Assembly (NCBI RefSeq): GCF_036192275.1
Contig: NZ_CP108088.1
Coordinates: forward strand, 7,798,001 to 7,862,000
From: Streptomyces sp. NBC_00250
GTDB taxonomy: Bacteria; Actinomycetota; Actinomycetes; Streptomycetales; Streptomycetaceae
Direction: 5' to 3'
Length of the DNA stretch: 64,000 nucleotides
Every line of letters starts with the position of its first letter. Positions within the stretch are counted from its first letter, which is position 1. Shown piece after piece: positions 24,775-33,513 of this stretch. Position numbers and translations under genes: made by a program. The notes under the pieces were generated by a model. That model made no database searches. It was not told the DNA's origin and was given only the letters and a program-made list of their open reading frames with translations.

Positions 24775-26064
24775 ATGGGTCAGCAGGAGAAGGTGTCGAC
24801 GAGCCTCGCGGGCGCGGTCAGCGAGGGCATCAGCGCCTCCCTCGCAGCGGTGGACGCCGAGCTGGACCGCCGCTACCCGGGAGACCCCGGCACCCGTCAG
24901 CCCGTCCACACCGTCTACGTACCCGGCAACGTCTTCGACGCCGGAACCATCCGCTCCTGGGGCGACCAGGCCCTCGCCGCCCTGGACGAGCACGCCCCCG
25001 ACGCCGCCTCCTTCGCCGCCGTCCTCGGCCTCTCCGACGACCTCGCCGAGGACGTCTACGGCCGCGTGCGCGCGAAGCTGGAGCGCGAGCCCATCGAGGA
25101 CCTCCGCGTCGACTTCGAGGACGGCTACGCCGGGGCCGACGAGGACCAGGACGCAGCCCGCGCCGCCCGGCTGATCTCGGAGGCGTACCGGAACGGCACG
25201 GCGGCCCCGTACATGGGCATCCGGATGAAGTGCATGGAGTCCGCCGTCCGCGACCGGGGCATCCGCACCACCGACGTCTTCCTCACCGGCCTCCTGGAGA
25301 ACGGCGGCCTCCCCGACGGGCTCGTCCTCACCCTCCCCAAGGTGACCTACCCCGAGCAGGTCTCCGCCTTCGTCCGCCTCCTGGAGGCCTTCGAGAAGGC
25401 CCACGGCCTCGACGCCGGCCGCCTCGGCTTCGAGATCCAGATCGAGACCAGCCAGTCCATCCTCGCCACCGACGGCACCGCCGCCGTCGCCCGCATGATC
25501 GGCGCCGCCGAGGGCCGCGCCACCGGACTGCACTACGGCACCTTCGACTACAGCGCCTGCCTCGGCGTCTCCGCCGCCTACCAGGCCAGCGACCACCCGG
25601 CCGCCGACCACGCCAAGGCGATCATGCAGGTCGCCGCCGCCGGTACCGGCGTCCGCGTCTCCGACGGCTCCACCAACGTCCTCCCGGTCGGCTCCACCGA
25701 GCACGTCCACGAGGCCTGGCGCCTGCACTACGGCCTGACTCGCCGCGCCCTGGCCCGCGCGTACTACCAGGGCTGGGACATGCACCCCGGCCACATCCCC
25801 ACCCGCTACGCCGCCGTCTTCGCCTTCTATCGCGAGGGCTTCGAGGCCGCAGCCAAGCGCCTCTCCGCGTACGCCAACCACGCGGGCGGCGACGTCATGG
25901 ACGAGCCCGCCACCGCGAAGGCCCTGAGCTCCTACCTGCTGCGCGGCATCGACTGCGGCGCCCTCGACACCGCCGAGGTCGACGCGCTCACCGGTATGAA
26001 CCGCGACGCCCTCGACCGCTTCGCCGCCCCTCGCCGCGGCGACCTGACGGCCTCCGCCGAGTAG
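24775..26064 (+). CDS. DUF6986 family protein, HpcH/HpaI-aldolase-like TIM barrel
   Basis: 429 residues. Aldolase/citrate-lyase-like landmarks: LRVDFEDGYAGADEDQDA (acidic metal-binding strand), IRMKCMESAVRDRGIRTTDVFL, LVLTLPKVTYPEQV, FEIQIETSQSIL (conserved Glu) and ATGLHYGTFDYSACLGVSAAYQ. This is the CitE/HpcH fold, and the family is labelled DUF6986. Probable activity is C-C bond cleavage or formation on a CoA ester or keto-acid, unproven. ATG at 24775 has AGGAGG seven bases upstream; an in-frame start at 24748 lies inside a palindrome. It is a single gene with its own regulated promoter. Confidence 0.7.
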   Translation: MGQQEKVSTSLAGAVSEGISASLAAVDAELDRRYPGDPGTRQPVHTVYVPGNVFDAGTIRSWGDQALAALDEHAPDAASFAAVLGLSDDLAEDVYGRVRAKLEREPIEDLRVDFEDGYAGADEDQDAARAARLISEAYRNGTAAPYMGIRMKCMESAVRDRGIRTTDVFLTGLLENGGLPDGLVLTLPKVTYPEQVSAFVRLLEAFEKAHGLDAGRLGFEIQIETSQSILATDGTAAVARMIGAAEGRATGLHYGTFDYSACLGVSAAYQASDHPAADHAKAIMQVAAAGTGVRVSDGSTNVLPVGSTEHVHEAWRLHYGLTRRALARAYYQGWDMHPGHIPTRYAAVFAFYREGFEAAAKRLSAYANHAGGDVMDEPATAKALSSYLLRGIDCGALDTAEVDALTGMNRDALDRFAAPRRGDLTASAE

Positions 26065-26110
26065 CCGCCGAGACATGATCCACTGAGGGTCTCGATCCGG
26101 CCAACTGCCC

Positions 26111-26123
26111 CGTACTCTGTACG
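26111..26123. promoter_or_regulatory. Small palindrome upstream of the kinase gene
   Basis: CGTAC tct GTACG, 49 bases before the GTG. Operator-like or chance; no hexamers assigned. Confidence 0.3.
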
Positions 26124-26171
26124 AGTTCACGCGCACCGCGCGCACATGCTCGACAGGGGAACGGGGCATCG

Positions 26172-28073
26172 GTGTCATCGGGGGAGAACGAACGGCTCGC
26201 GGGCCGCTACAGAATCGTGCGCCGACTCGGGCGCGGCGGCATGGGTGTGGTCTGGAAGGCTGTCGACGAGGTCCTCGGCCGTGAGGTGGCCGTCAAGGAA
26301 CTCCGTACCTTCACGGACGCGGCCGCGCCCGAACTGGCCGATCTGCGTCTGCGGATGACCCGCGAGGCGCGCGCCGCCGCGCGGGTCCGCCATCACGGAG
26401 TCGTCGCCGTCCACGACGTCACCGAACACGAGGGCCGGCCCGTCATCGTCATGGAGCTCGTCGACGGGCCCTCCCTCGACGACGTCCTCGCCGAGAGCGG
26501 CACCGTCGACGCCGCCGAGGCGGCCCGGATCGGCTCCCACGTCCTGGAGGCGCTGGCCGCCGCGCACGACGTGGGCGTCCTGCACCGGGACGTGAAGCCG
26601 GGCAACATCCTGCTCGACCGCTCGGGCCGGATCGTCCTCACCGACTTCGGCATCGCGACGATGGAGGACCCGGGCGACGGGTCCGCCACCCATCTCACCC
26701 GCAGCGGCGAGATCGTCGGGTCCCTGGACTACCTGGCCCCCGAACGGGCCCGAGGCCAGGACCCTGGTCCCGCCTCCGATGTGTGGGCGCTCGGCGCCAC
26801 CCTGTACGCGGCCGTCGAAGGCGCCTCGCCCTTCCGCCGCACGTCGACCTGGTCGACCCTCGCGGCCATCGTCACCGAGCCCCTTCCGGAACCCCGCCGG
26901 GCCGGACCGCTCGCCCCGGTCCTGCGCCGTCTCCTGGACAAGGACCCGACCGCCCGCCCGACGGCCCGCGAGGCGGCGGCGCTGTTGGCGGCGGTGGCGG
27001 GCGCGGGGGAGGCCGCCCCCGACGGTGCAGGCGCGGCGGAGGCGGCGCCGATGGTGGGATCCGTCGAACCCCGGTCGCCCGTCGAGCCCGTGGGGTTCGC
27101 CGCGACGGTGGCGCCCGTCGACGCTCCGGCGCCCGTTCCGTACGCGGGGCGCGGCCCGGACCCGGGGGCGGTCCCGCTCGGCGGGGCCTTCGGCCCGCCG
27201 CTGCCCCTGCCGCCGACCGGCGTCGGAACCGTCAGCGGGACGGCCGGACCGATCGGCCCCCGGGCCGCGCGCCGCGCGCAGCCGAAGCCGCGCCGGGGGC
27301 TCGTGCTCGTCGCCGCCTCCGTGGCCGCCGTCCTGCTGGCCGGCGGTGGGCTCACGTACGCCGTCATGGACCGTGACACCGACGTCCGGGCCTCCGGTGG
27401 GGCCCCGCGGGACGGAGGTGAGCGGGACGACCCGGGGCGCGCGCTGGACCCGGGGACCAGCGCCGGGTCGACCTCGGGGCAGCCGAGCGGCACCGCCTCG
27501 CCCTCCTCCGCGACGGTCTCCGGAACCCCCTCGCCGCCTGTGCAGGGGAACGGTACGGACCGCCCCCGCTCCGACCGTTCGGGGCAGGCCTCGGACCCGC
27601 CCCCCGGCGGTACGCGGACCCCCGGCTCCGGCACGGGTACCGGCGCCGGGGCCGATGGGTCCGCCGACGGGTCGCCCGACGGCGGTACGACGTCCCCGGA
27701 CAGCCCGGGAGGCAGCACCCCCACGGCGGGAGGCGACCCGTCCGGAGGCGGCGGAGCGACGACCGCGCCCACCACCGGGGCCCCGCCGCCCGCCGAGGGC
27801 TGCGTCGCCTCCGGCACCTCCGCCACCTGCCAGGTCGTGCGCAGTGCCACGACCACCCGGTACGACGGCGGCGAGATGGGAACGATCGGCGCGGGCCCGC
27901 ACGTCCTGTACTGCCAGGTCGACCTGGACCGCGGTGAGACGTACGGGGGGACCACCAGCCGCTGGTTCGCCAGGACCGACGACGACAGCGGCAACACCAA
28001 CGTCTACCTGAGCGTGCTGCACCTGGCCGGAGGAGCGGGCGGGGGCCCGGTGGCGAACCTCCGGATCTGCTGA
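26172..28073 (+). CDS. Membrane-anchored Ser/Thr protein kinase (PknB-like)
   Basis: 633 residues. The kinase domain covers about 10-275: Gly loop LGRGGMGVV (19-27), ATP Lys42 (AVKEL), catalytic HRDVKPGN (138-145), DFG at 158-160, APER and SDVWALGATLYAA. Then a Pro/Ala linker, one membrane helix at about 375-397, and an extracellular region rich in Gly/Pro/Ser/Thr/Asp that ends in a small globular part with two Cys pairs (GCVASGTSATC, YCQVDLDRG, LRIC). There are no PASTA repeats. The outside domain probably senses a signal and controls phosphorylation inside. GTG at 26172 after ggggaacgggg. Confidence 0.9.
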   Translation: MSSGENERLAGRYRIVRRLGRGGMGVVWKAVDEVLGREVAVKELRTFTDAAAPELADLRLRMTREARAAARVRHHGVVAVHDVTEHEGRPVIVMELVDGPSLDDVLAESGTVDAAEAARIGSHVLEALAAAHDVGVLHRDVKPGNILLDRSGRIVLTDFGIATMEDPGDGSATHLTRSGEIVGSLDYLAPERARGQDPGPASDVWALGATLYAAVEGASPFRRTSTWSTLAAIVTEPLPEPRRAGPLAPVLRRLLDKDPTARPTAREAAALLAAVAGAGEAAPDGAGAAEAAPMVGSVEPRSPVEPVGFAATVAPVDAPAPVPYAGRGPDPGAVPLGGAFGPPLPLPPTGVGTVSGTAGPIGPRAARRAQPKPRRGLVLVAASVAAVLLAGGGLTYAVMDRDTDVRASGGAPRDGGERDDPGRALDPGTSAGSTSGQPSGTASPSSATVSGTPSPPVQGNGTDRPRSDRSGQASDPPPGGTRTPGSGTGTGAGADGSADGSPDGGTTSPDSPGGSTPTAGGDPSGGGGATTAPTTGAPPPAEGCVASGTSATCQVVRSATTTRYDGGEMGTIGAGPHVLYCQVDLDRGETYGGTTSRWFARTDDDSGNTNVYLSVLHLAGGAGGGPVANLRIC

Positions 28074-28203
28074 GGCCGGATCCGGAGGGGCCGAAGCCGC
28101 AGTGGGTGGGCCTCCGAGGCCGGGGCCACGGAGGGCAGGTCACCGAGGCCGGATCCGCTGGAGCCGGGCGATCCTCCGCGGTCGCGCCGGCTCGGCAGGT
28201 CGC

Positions 28204-29238
28204 TCAGACTGCCGACGGCGGGATCTCGCCCGAACCGCGAGCCAGGAGCGTGGTGCCGAGCACCACCCGCTCGGGCGCCTCGTCGGCCCCGTCGAGGCGC
28301 CGGAACAGGCGCTCCGCCGCCGTCCGGCCCAGCGCGGCCGCGTCCTGGGCGACGACCGTGATGCCGAGCAGGTCGGCCAGTTCGATGTCGTCGAAGCCCA
28401 CCAGGGCCACCGGCCGCGGGTGCCCGGCCAGGGCGCGGACCACCGTGACCATCACCCGGTTGTTCCCCGCGAACAGCGCCGTCACGGGCTCCGGCGCCGT
28501 CAGCATCTCCCGTACGGCCGTCCTCACCCGCTCCGGGTCCGTGGACCCCGGCGAGACCCAGTCGTCCCGGACCGGGAGACCCGCGTCCTCCATCGCCGCG
28601 CGGTAGCCGCGCAGCCGCTCGGACGCGGTGTGGATACGCGGACGGTCACCGATGAAGCCGATACGGCGGTGCCCGTGGGCGATCAGATGGGCCACCCCGT
28701 CGCGGGCCCCGCCGAAGCTGTCGGAGAGCACGGCGTCGGCGTCGATGAGCCCCGCGGGCCGGTCGACGAAGACGGTGGCGACGCCCGCCCTGATCTCGGG
28801 CTCCAGATAACGGTGATCGTCACCCGCGGGGATGACGATCAGACCGTCGACCCGGCGCGCGCACAGCGCGAGCGCCAGCTCCTGCTCCCGGGCCGGGTCC
28901 TCGGCGCTGGAACCGTTGATGAGGAGAGCCCCGTGCGCCCGTGCGACCTCCTCCACGGCCCGGCTGAGCGGCCCGTAGAACGGGTCGGCCAGATCCTCCA
29001 GTACGAGCCCGACCGTCGCGGTCCTGCCCTTGCGCAGGACCCGCGCGCTGTCGTTGCGGCGGAAACCGAGGACCTCGATGGCCTCCTGGACCCGCCGCTC
29101 GGTGTCCGCGGTGACCCCCGGTTCGCCGTTCACGACCCGGGACACGGTCTTCAGGCCGACGCCCGCGCGCGCGGCGACGTCCTTCATCGTGGGCCGGTTG
29201 CCGTAGCGGTGCTCGGGGCGGCGGGCGATGTCGGCCAC
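28204..29238 (-). CDS. LacI-family transcriptional regulator
   Basis: 344 residues. The HTH is TMKDVAARAGVGLKTVSRVVNG (about 18-38) with hinge VLRKGRTATVGLVL; the rest is the periplasmic-binding-protein-like sugar domain (DPFYGPLSRAVEEVARAHG, RVDGLIVIPAG, HRRIGFIGD, FAGNNRVMVTVVRAL, ALVGFDDIELADLL). GTG at 29238 with GGAGGAACC about ten bases upstream is preferred; a longer in-frame start at 29367 would run through the 17-bp tandem repeats. It is divergent from a ROK sugar kinase, with a LacI-type palindrome between them. Confidence 0.9.
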   Translation of the reverse strand: MADIARRPEHRYGNRPTMKDVAARAGVGLKTVSRVVNGEPGVTADTERRVQEAIEVLGFRRNDSARVLRKGRTATVGLVLEDLADPFYGPLSRAVEEVARAHGALLINGSSAEDPAREQELALALCARRVDGLIVIPAGDDHRYLEPEIRAGVATVFVDRPAGLIDADAVLSDSFGGARDGVAHLIAHGHRRIGFIGDRPRIHTASERLRGYRAAMEDAGLPVRDDWVSPGSTDPERVRTAVREMLTAPEPVTALFAGNNRVMVTVVRALAGHPRPVALVGFDDIELADLLGITVVAQDAAALGRTAAERLFRRLDGADEAPERVVLGTTLLARGSGEIPPSAV

Positions 29239-29270
29239 GGTGTGCGGTTCCTCCGTCGAAGGTCGGTGCT

Positions 29271-29321
29271 GCGGTGGTGTCCGTGACGCGGTGGTGTCCG
29301 TGACGCGGTGGTGTCTGTGAC
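29271..29321. repeat. Three 17-bp tandem repeats upstream of lacI
   Basis: Copies at 29271-29287, 29288-29304 and 29305-29321 of gcggtggtgtccgtgac; the third has one change. They lie between the LacI start and the LacI operator, so they form the 5' leader or spacer of the repressor gene. Confidence 0.85.
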
Positions 29322-29375
29322 GCCGTGCTCCGGACGCGGTGTCTGATCGACTCCCTCGTCGAAGCATAGGGCCTG

Positions 29376-29387
29376 GACAACGTTGTC
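29376..29387. promoter_or_regulatory. LacI-type operator
   Basis: Perfect 12-bp palindrome GACAACGTTGTC with the central CG typical of LacI-family sites (AACGTT core). It is placed between the divergent LacI and ROK genes, 79 bases before the ROK start. Confidence 0.75.
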
Positions 29388-29465
29388 ACAGCGGGGGAGA
29401 CTGGACAGAAGACCGTTCCGTCCGCCGTCCGCCGTCCGCCGTCGCCGACTGGAGACCTCACGCCC

Positions 29466-30461
29466 ATGCAGACCGATCCCGCCACGGGCCCCCACGACGG
29501 CCCCGCCTACGGTCTCGTCGTCGCTCTCGACATCGGGGGAACCAAGATCGCCGGCGCCCTGGTCGACGGTGAGGGGCGCATCCGCGTCCGCTCCCAGCGG
29601 CCCACGCCCGCGCGTGAGGACGGCGAGACCGTGATGCGCGCGGTGGAGGACGTACTCGCCGAGCTGGCCGCCTCGCCCCTGTGGGAGGCCGCGGGCGCCG
29701 TCGGCATCGGCAGCGCGGGCCCTGTGGATGCGCACCGGGGGGTCGTCAGCCCGGTCAACGTGCCCGGCTGGCGCGACTACCCGCTCGTCGAACGGGTCCA
29801 CAAGGCGACGGGCGGACGGCCCGTCACCCTGGTCGGCGACGGCGTCGCCATGACGGCCGCCGAACACTGGCTCGGAGCCGCCCGGGGCCACGACAACGCC
29901 CTCTGCCTCGTGGTCTCCACGGGCGTCGGAGGCGGACTCGTCCTCGGTGGACAGATCCACCCCGGCCCCACCGGCAACGCGGGTCACATCGGTCACATCG
30001 TGGTGGACATGGACGGCGAGTCCTGCGCCTGCGGCGCACGCGGCTGCGTCGAACGCATCGCCAGCGGCCCGCACATCGCCCGTCGCGCCCTGGACAACGG
30101 CTGGCGTCCCGGGCCCGACGGCGATCTCTCCGCCGCCGCCGTGGCCGCCGCCGCGCGCGCCGGAGACCCGGTCGCCGTCGCCTCGTTCGCGCGGGCGGCC
30201 CAGGCGCTCGCGGCGGGCATCGCCGCGACGGCGGCCCTCGTCGAGATCGACATCGCGGTCGTCGGCGGCGGGGTGGCGGGCGCCGGAGAGGTCCTCTTCG
30301 CCCCGCTCCGGCGCAGCCTCGCCACGTACGCCACGCTCTCGTTCGTCCGGAACCTGACCGTCGTCCCGGCCCTCACGGGTGCCGACGCGGGCCTCCTCGG
30401 CGCCGCCGCGGCGGCATCGCGCGCGGTGGGCGGGGGAGCGTGGACGGGCCCGGCGGCCTGA
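29466..30461 (+). CDS. ROK-family sugar kinase (glucokinase-like)
   Basis: 331 residues. ATP-binding DIGGTKIAGALVD at about 22-34, sugar-binding GIGSAGPVD and PVNVPGWRDYPL, STGVGGGLVLGGQ, the ROK zinc motif GHIGHIVVDMDGESCACGARGC (His plus three Cys), and the C-terminal VVGGGVAGAGE. It phosphorylates a hexose with ATP. Full length with an intact zinc site, so active. ATG at 29466. The divergent LacI regulator and operator suggest sugar-dependent control; no transporter gene is nearby to define the sugar. Confidence 0.9.
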   Translation: MQTDPATGPHDGPAYGLVVALDIGGTKIAGALVDGEGRIRVRSQRPTPAREDGETVMRAVEDVLAELAASPLWEAAGAVGIGSAGPVDAHRGVVSPVNVPGWRDYPLVERVHKATGGRPVTLVGDGVAMTAAEHWLGAARGHDNALCLVVSTGVGGGLVLGGQIHPGPTGNAGHIGHIVVDMDGESCACGARGCVERIASGPHIARRALDNGWRPGPDGDLSAAAVAAAARAGDPVAVASFARAAQALAAGIAATAALVEIDIAVVGGGVAGAGEVLFAPLRRSLATYATLSFVRNLTVVPALTGADAGLLGAAAAASRAVGGGAWTGPAA

Positions 30462-30488
30462 GCGAAGGGAAGCCGGGAAGCCGTACCC

Positions 30489-30545
30489 CGGCTCCCTCCT
30501 CCCGGCTCCCTCCTCCCGGTTCACTCCTCCCGGTCCCGCTCCTCC
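30489..30545. repeat. 14-bp tandem repeat across the end of a small gene
   Basis: Copies at 30489-30502 and 30503-30516 (cggctccctcctcc, identical), then a third at 30517-30530 that contains the TCA stop triplet of the small minus-strand gene, and a fourth, weaker one to about 30545 inside its coding end. Confidence 0.75.
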
Positions 30546-30718
30546 CCGTTCCGCTCCGGCGTCCGCTGTTCGACGATCACCAGGAACGCGTCGGACGCCA
30601 GATCCATGACGACCCGGGCCGGCACCCCCTCGTCGCGTCGCGCCCCGGCGAACTCCTCCGCCGGCCAGCTGCCCCGCGGGCCGCCGGCCGGAAAACGTTC
30701 GAGAACCCTACGACTCAT
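30521..30718 (-). CDS. Small conserved protein of unknown function
   Basis: 65 residues, no signal peptide or membrane helix. The sequence MSRRVLERFPAGGPRGSW, followed by AEEFAGARR and ARVVMDLASDAFLVIV, looks like a compact alpha/beta fold; similar short proteins occur in streptomycetes as far as I can recall. ATG at 30718 has GAGGGGG eight bases upstream. The last ten residues, rich in Glu/Arg, lie in a 14-bp tandem repeat that runs past the stop. No function can be given; it is not clearly tied to the ROK gene, whose end it faces. Confidence 0.6.
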   Translation of the reverse strand: MSRRVLERFPAGGPRGSWPAEEFAGARRDEGVPARVVMDLASDAFLVIVEQRTPERNGEERDREE

Positions 30719-30910
30719 GCTCCGCACCCCCTCGTGCTTGCCGTTCTCAACGACGCCCGCGCGGAAGTGTCACGCACATGCCGAGAGTCGAGGCGCCGAG
30801 GCGCCGCGACCCCGAATCTCCGAGGCGCCGCATCACCGAGACATGACTTCGTGGTTTTCGTGGCAGGGTGTTGCGGGCAAGCCACAGAGGGCTGTCGAAG
30901 AGGGGGAAAC

Positions 30911-31945
30911 GTGATCGTCTGGATCAACGGTGCGTTCGGCGCGGGGAAGTCCACTACCGCGCGCGAGCTGGTCGATCTGATCCCGAACAGCACGCTGTAC
31001 GACCCCGAGGTCACCGGCGGGGGCCTGCGCGGCCTCCTGCCGGCCAAGCGGCTCGCCGAGGTCGAGGACTACCAGGACCTGCCGATCTGGCGACGCCTGG
31101 TGGTCGACACCGCCGCCGCGCTGCTCGCCGAGGTCGGCGGCGTCCTGGTCGTCCCCATGACCCTGCTGCGGCAGGAGTACCGGGACGAGATCTTCGGTGG
31201 GCTCGCGGCCCGCCGCATCGACGTGCGCCATGTGCTGCTCGCCCCGGAGGAAACGATCCTGCGGCAGCGTATAGACGGCAGGTCGGAGTACGGCGACCCC
31301 GAGACCGACGCGCGCGTCCGGGACTGGTGCCACGGCCATGTCGCGCCCTACCGCACCGCGCTCGGCTGGCTCGCCACCGACGCGTACGTCGTCGACACCT
31401 CGGCGCTCACCGTGGCCGAGGTCGCCCGGTCCGTCGCCGACGCGGTCCTGGCCGGCCAGGCCACGCCCTGCGGCATCGTCCAGACCCCGGAACCGACCGG
31501 CGAGACGCTCGCCGCAGGAGTCCTGCTCTTCGACGAGCAGGACCGCTTCCTGCTCGTCGACCCCACCTACAAACCCGGTTGGGAGTTTCCCGGCGGGGTC
31601 GTCGAGGCCGGAGAACCCCCGGCCCGTGCCGGAATGCGCGAGGTGGCCGAGGAGATAGGCCTCGAACTCGACGCCGTGCCCCGCCTCCTGCTCGTCGACT
31701 GGGAACGCCCCCAGCCCCCCGGCTACGGAGGACTCCGCCTCCTCTTCGACGGCGGCACGCTCGGCCCCGCCGACACGGAGCGCCTCCACCTCCCCGGCGC
31801 CGAACTCCGCGACTGGCGGTTCGTCACCGAGGAGGAAGCCGCCGACCTCCTGCCCCCCGTCCGCTACCGCCGCCTCCGCTGGGCCCTGCGTGCGCGCGAA
31901 CGCGGCACGGTGCTCAACCTGGAGGCGGGAGACCCGGTGGGCTGA
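30911..31945 (+). CDS. P-loop kinase / Nudix hydrolase fusion
   Basis: 344 residues, two domains. The N-terminal half (1-190) starts VIVWINGAFGAGKSTTA with a Walker A loop at residues 7-15, and has LDPEVTG-like DPEVTGGGL and IDGRSEYGDPE; it resembles the TmrB-like AAA/adenylate-kinase-type NTPases of actinobacteria. The C-terminal half (about 200-335) is Nudix: LLVDPTYKPGWEFPGGVVEAGE then RAGMREVAEEIGL, a complete G-x5-E-x7-RE-x2-EE-x-G box. Predicted to phosphorylate and/or hydrolyse a nucleotide-like compound, perhaps for detoxification. GTG at 30911 with agaggggg. Confidence 0.85.
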   Translation: MIVWINGAFGAGKSTTARELVDLIPNSTLYDPEVTGGGLRGLLPAKRLAEVEDYQDLPIWRRLVVDTAAALLAEVGGVLVVPMTLLRQEYRDEIFGGLAARRIDVRHVLLAPEETILRQRIDGRSEYGDPETDARVRDWCHGHVAPYRTALGWLATDAYVVDTSALTVAEVARSVADAVLAGQATPCGIVQTPEPTGETLAAGVLLFDEQDRFLLVDPTYKPGWEFPGGVVEAGEPPARAGMREVAEEIGLELDAVPRLLLVDWERPQPPGYGGLRLLFDGGTLGPADTERLHLPGAELRDWRFVTEEEAADLLPPVRYRRLRWALRARERGTVLNLEAGDPVG

Positions 31946-32014
31946 CCACCGGAGCGGCCACCGGCCGGAGGCATCGAGCCCCGGCCCTGCCGACGGAGCG
32001 GCTTCGCCGAACGC

Positions 32015-32131
32015 CGAACCTGTACGGCGAACCTGTACGGCGAAACCGCGCGGCGAACCCGTACAGCGAAGGCCTGCGGCGAATCCGTACGGCGAATCCG
32101 TACGGAGAAGCCGCAGGGCGAGCCCGTAACG
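32015..32131. repeat. 13-bp tandem repeat array
   Basis: Nine units of about 13 bp, consensus cgaacccgtacgg, starting at 32015, 32028, 32041, 32054, 32067, 32080, 32093, 32106 and 32119 (the last 14 bp). Two pairs are identical; others differ by 1-5 bases. The array fills most of the gap between convergent Nudix-fusion and M20 genes. 13 is not a multiple of three, so this is not coding. Confidence 0.9.
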
Positions 32132-32148
32132 GCAGAGCCGTCGCTCCG

Positions 32149-33513
32149 TCAGCCCTGCTTCGAGTGCGCGTAGTTGAGGAGGAAGTGCGCCTCGGCCACC
32201 GACAGGCGCTCCAGCTCCTCCGGCGAGACCGACTCGTTGGGCGCGTGGATCTGCGCCTCCGGCTCGCTCAGGCCGATCAGGAGGATCTCCGACTCCGGGT
32301 ACAGCGAGGCCAGCGTGTTGCAGAGCGGGATCGAGCCGCCCATGCCCGCCGTCTGCATCTCCTGGCCGGGGTACGCGATCCGCATCGCCTCGGCCATCGA
32401 CGCGTACGCCGGGCTCGACGTGTCCGCCTGGAACGGCTGGCCCTGGCCGACCTGTTCGAGGGAGACCCGGGCGTTCCACGGCGTGTGCTTCTCGATGTGC
32501 GCGAAGAGCAGCTTCGTCACTTCGGCCGAGTCCAGGCCCGGCGGCACCCGCAGGCTGAGCTGGGCACGGGCCGACGAGGGGATCGACGGGGTCGCTCCGG
32601 CCACCGGGTGACAGTCGATGCCGATGACGGTGACGGCCGGACGCGCCCAGATCCGGTCGGCGACCGTTCCGGAGCCGGGCAGCGCGACCCCGGCCAGGAC
32701 CTTGGCGTCCTGGCGGAAGTCCTCCTCCGGGTACTGCAGCCCCTCCCACACCTGGTCGCCCGGCAGCCCGTCGATGACGGTCGAACCGTCCGGGCCGCGC
32801 AGCGAGTCCAGTACGCGGATCAGCGCCGCCAGCGCGTCCGGCGCGGCACCGCCGAACTGGCCGGAGTGCAGATTGCCCTCCAGGGTGTCGATCCCCACCC
32901 GGATCATCGTCATGCCGCGCAGGGTCGCGGTCACCGTCGGCAGCCCCACCCGGAAGTTGCCCGCGTCGCCGATGACGATCGCGTCGGAGAGGAGCAGCTC
33001 GGGGTGCTGCTCGGCGTAGCGCTCGAGACCGCCGGTGCCCTGCTCCTCCGAACCCTCGACGATCACCTTGACCGTCACGGGAACGCCGCCGTTCGCCTTC
33101 AGGGCGCGCAGCGCGAGCAGGTGCAGGATGAAGCCACCCTTGCAGTCGGCGGCGCCACGCCCGTACCAGCGCCCGTTCCGCTCCGTCAGCTCGAACGGCG
33201 GGGTGAGCCAGGCGGACTCGTCCAGCTTCGGCTGGACGTCGTAGTGGGCGTAGAGAAGGACGGTCGGCGCGCCGGCCGGGCCGGGCAGGACGCCGTACAC
33301 CGCCTGCGAACCGTCCGGGGTGTCGAGCAGCGCCACGTCCTGGAAGTCCTCGGCGCGCAGGGCGTCCGCGACCCAGTTGGCGGCGCCCTCGCACTCGCTG
33401 CGCGGGGCCACGGCCTCGTCCGCCACCGACTCGAAGGCCACCAGCTCCGTGAGCTCGGCCTTGGCTCGGGGCATCAGGGACCGGACGGTCTCGGCGATCG
33501 GATTCGAGGTCAT
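32149..33513 (-). CDS. M20-family metallopeptidase (dipeptidase)
   Basis: 454 residues. Zinc and catalytic motifs: LLYAHYDVQP (about 78-87, ligand His and the catalytic Asp), YGRGAADCKGG (bridging Asp), VIVEGSEEQGTGG (catalytic Glu and ligand Glu), VIGDAGN and the late IHAPNESVS (ligand His). A lid/dimerisation domain lies between. It matches the M20 dipeptidase group that contains carnosinase-like enzymes; cytoplasmic. ATG at 33513 after AGGAG; an in-frame start at 33588 adds an unrelated stretch. It is convergent with the Nudix fusion. Confidence 0.9.
   Translation of the reverse strand: MTSNPIAETVRSLMPRAKAELTELVAFESVADEAVAPRSECEGAANWVADALRAEDFQDVALLDTPDGSQAVYGVLPGPAGAPTVLLYAHYDVQPKLDESAWLTPPFELTERNGRWYGRGAADCKGGFILHLLALRALKANGGVPVTVKVIVEGSEEQGTGGLERYAEQHPELLLSDAIVIGDAGNFRVGLPTVTATLRGMTMIRVGIDTLEGNLHSGQFGGAAPDALAALIRVLDSLRGPDGSTVIDGLPGDQVWEGLQYPEEDFRQDAKVLAGVALPGSGTVADRIWARPAVTVIGIDCHPVAGATPSIPSSARAQLSLRVPPGLDSAEVTKLLFAHIEKHTPWNARVSLEQVGQGQPFQADTSSPAYASMAEAMRIAYPGQEMQTAGMGGSIPLCNTLASLYPESEILLIGLSEPEAQIHAPNESVSPEELERLSVAEAHFLLNYAHSKQG

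Noticed and set aside
23590..26178. An 862-residue open frame on the minus strand
   Set aside because: It is the shadow of etfA and the DUF6986 gene; no motifs, Gly/Asp/Val-rich, and the + strand genes are certain.
32015..32131. CRISPR array
   Set aside because: Units are 13 bp with no spacers between them, and no cas genes are present; it is a simple tandem repeat.
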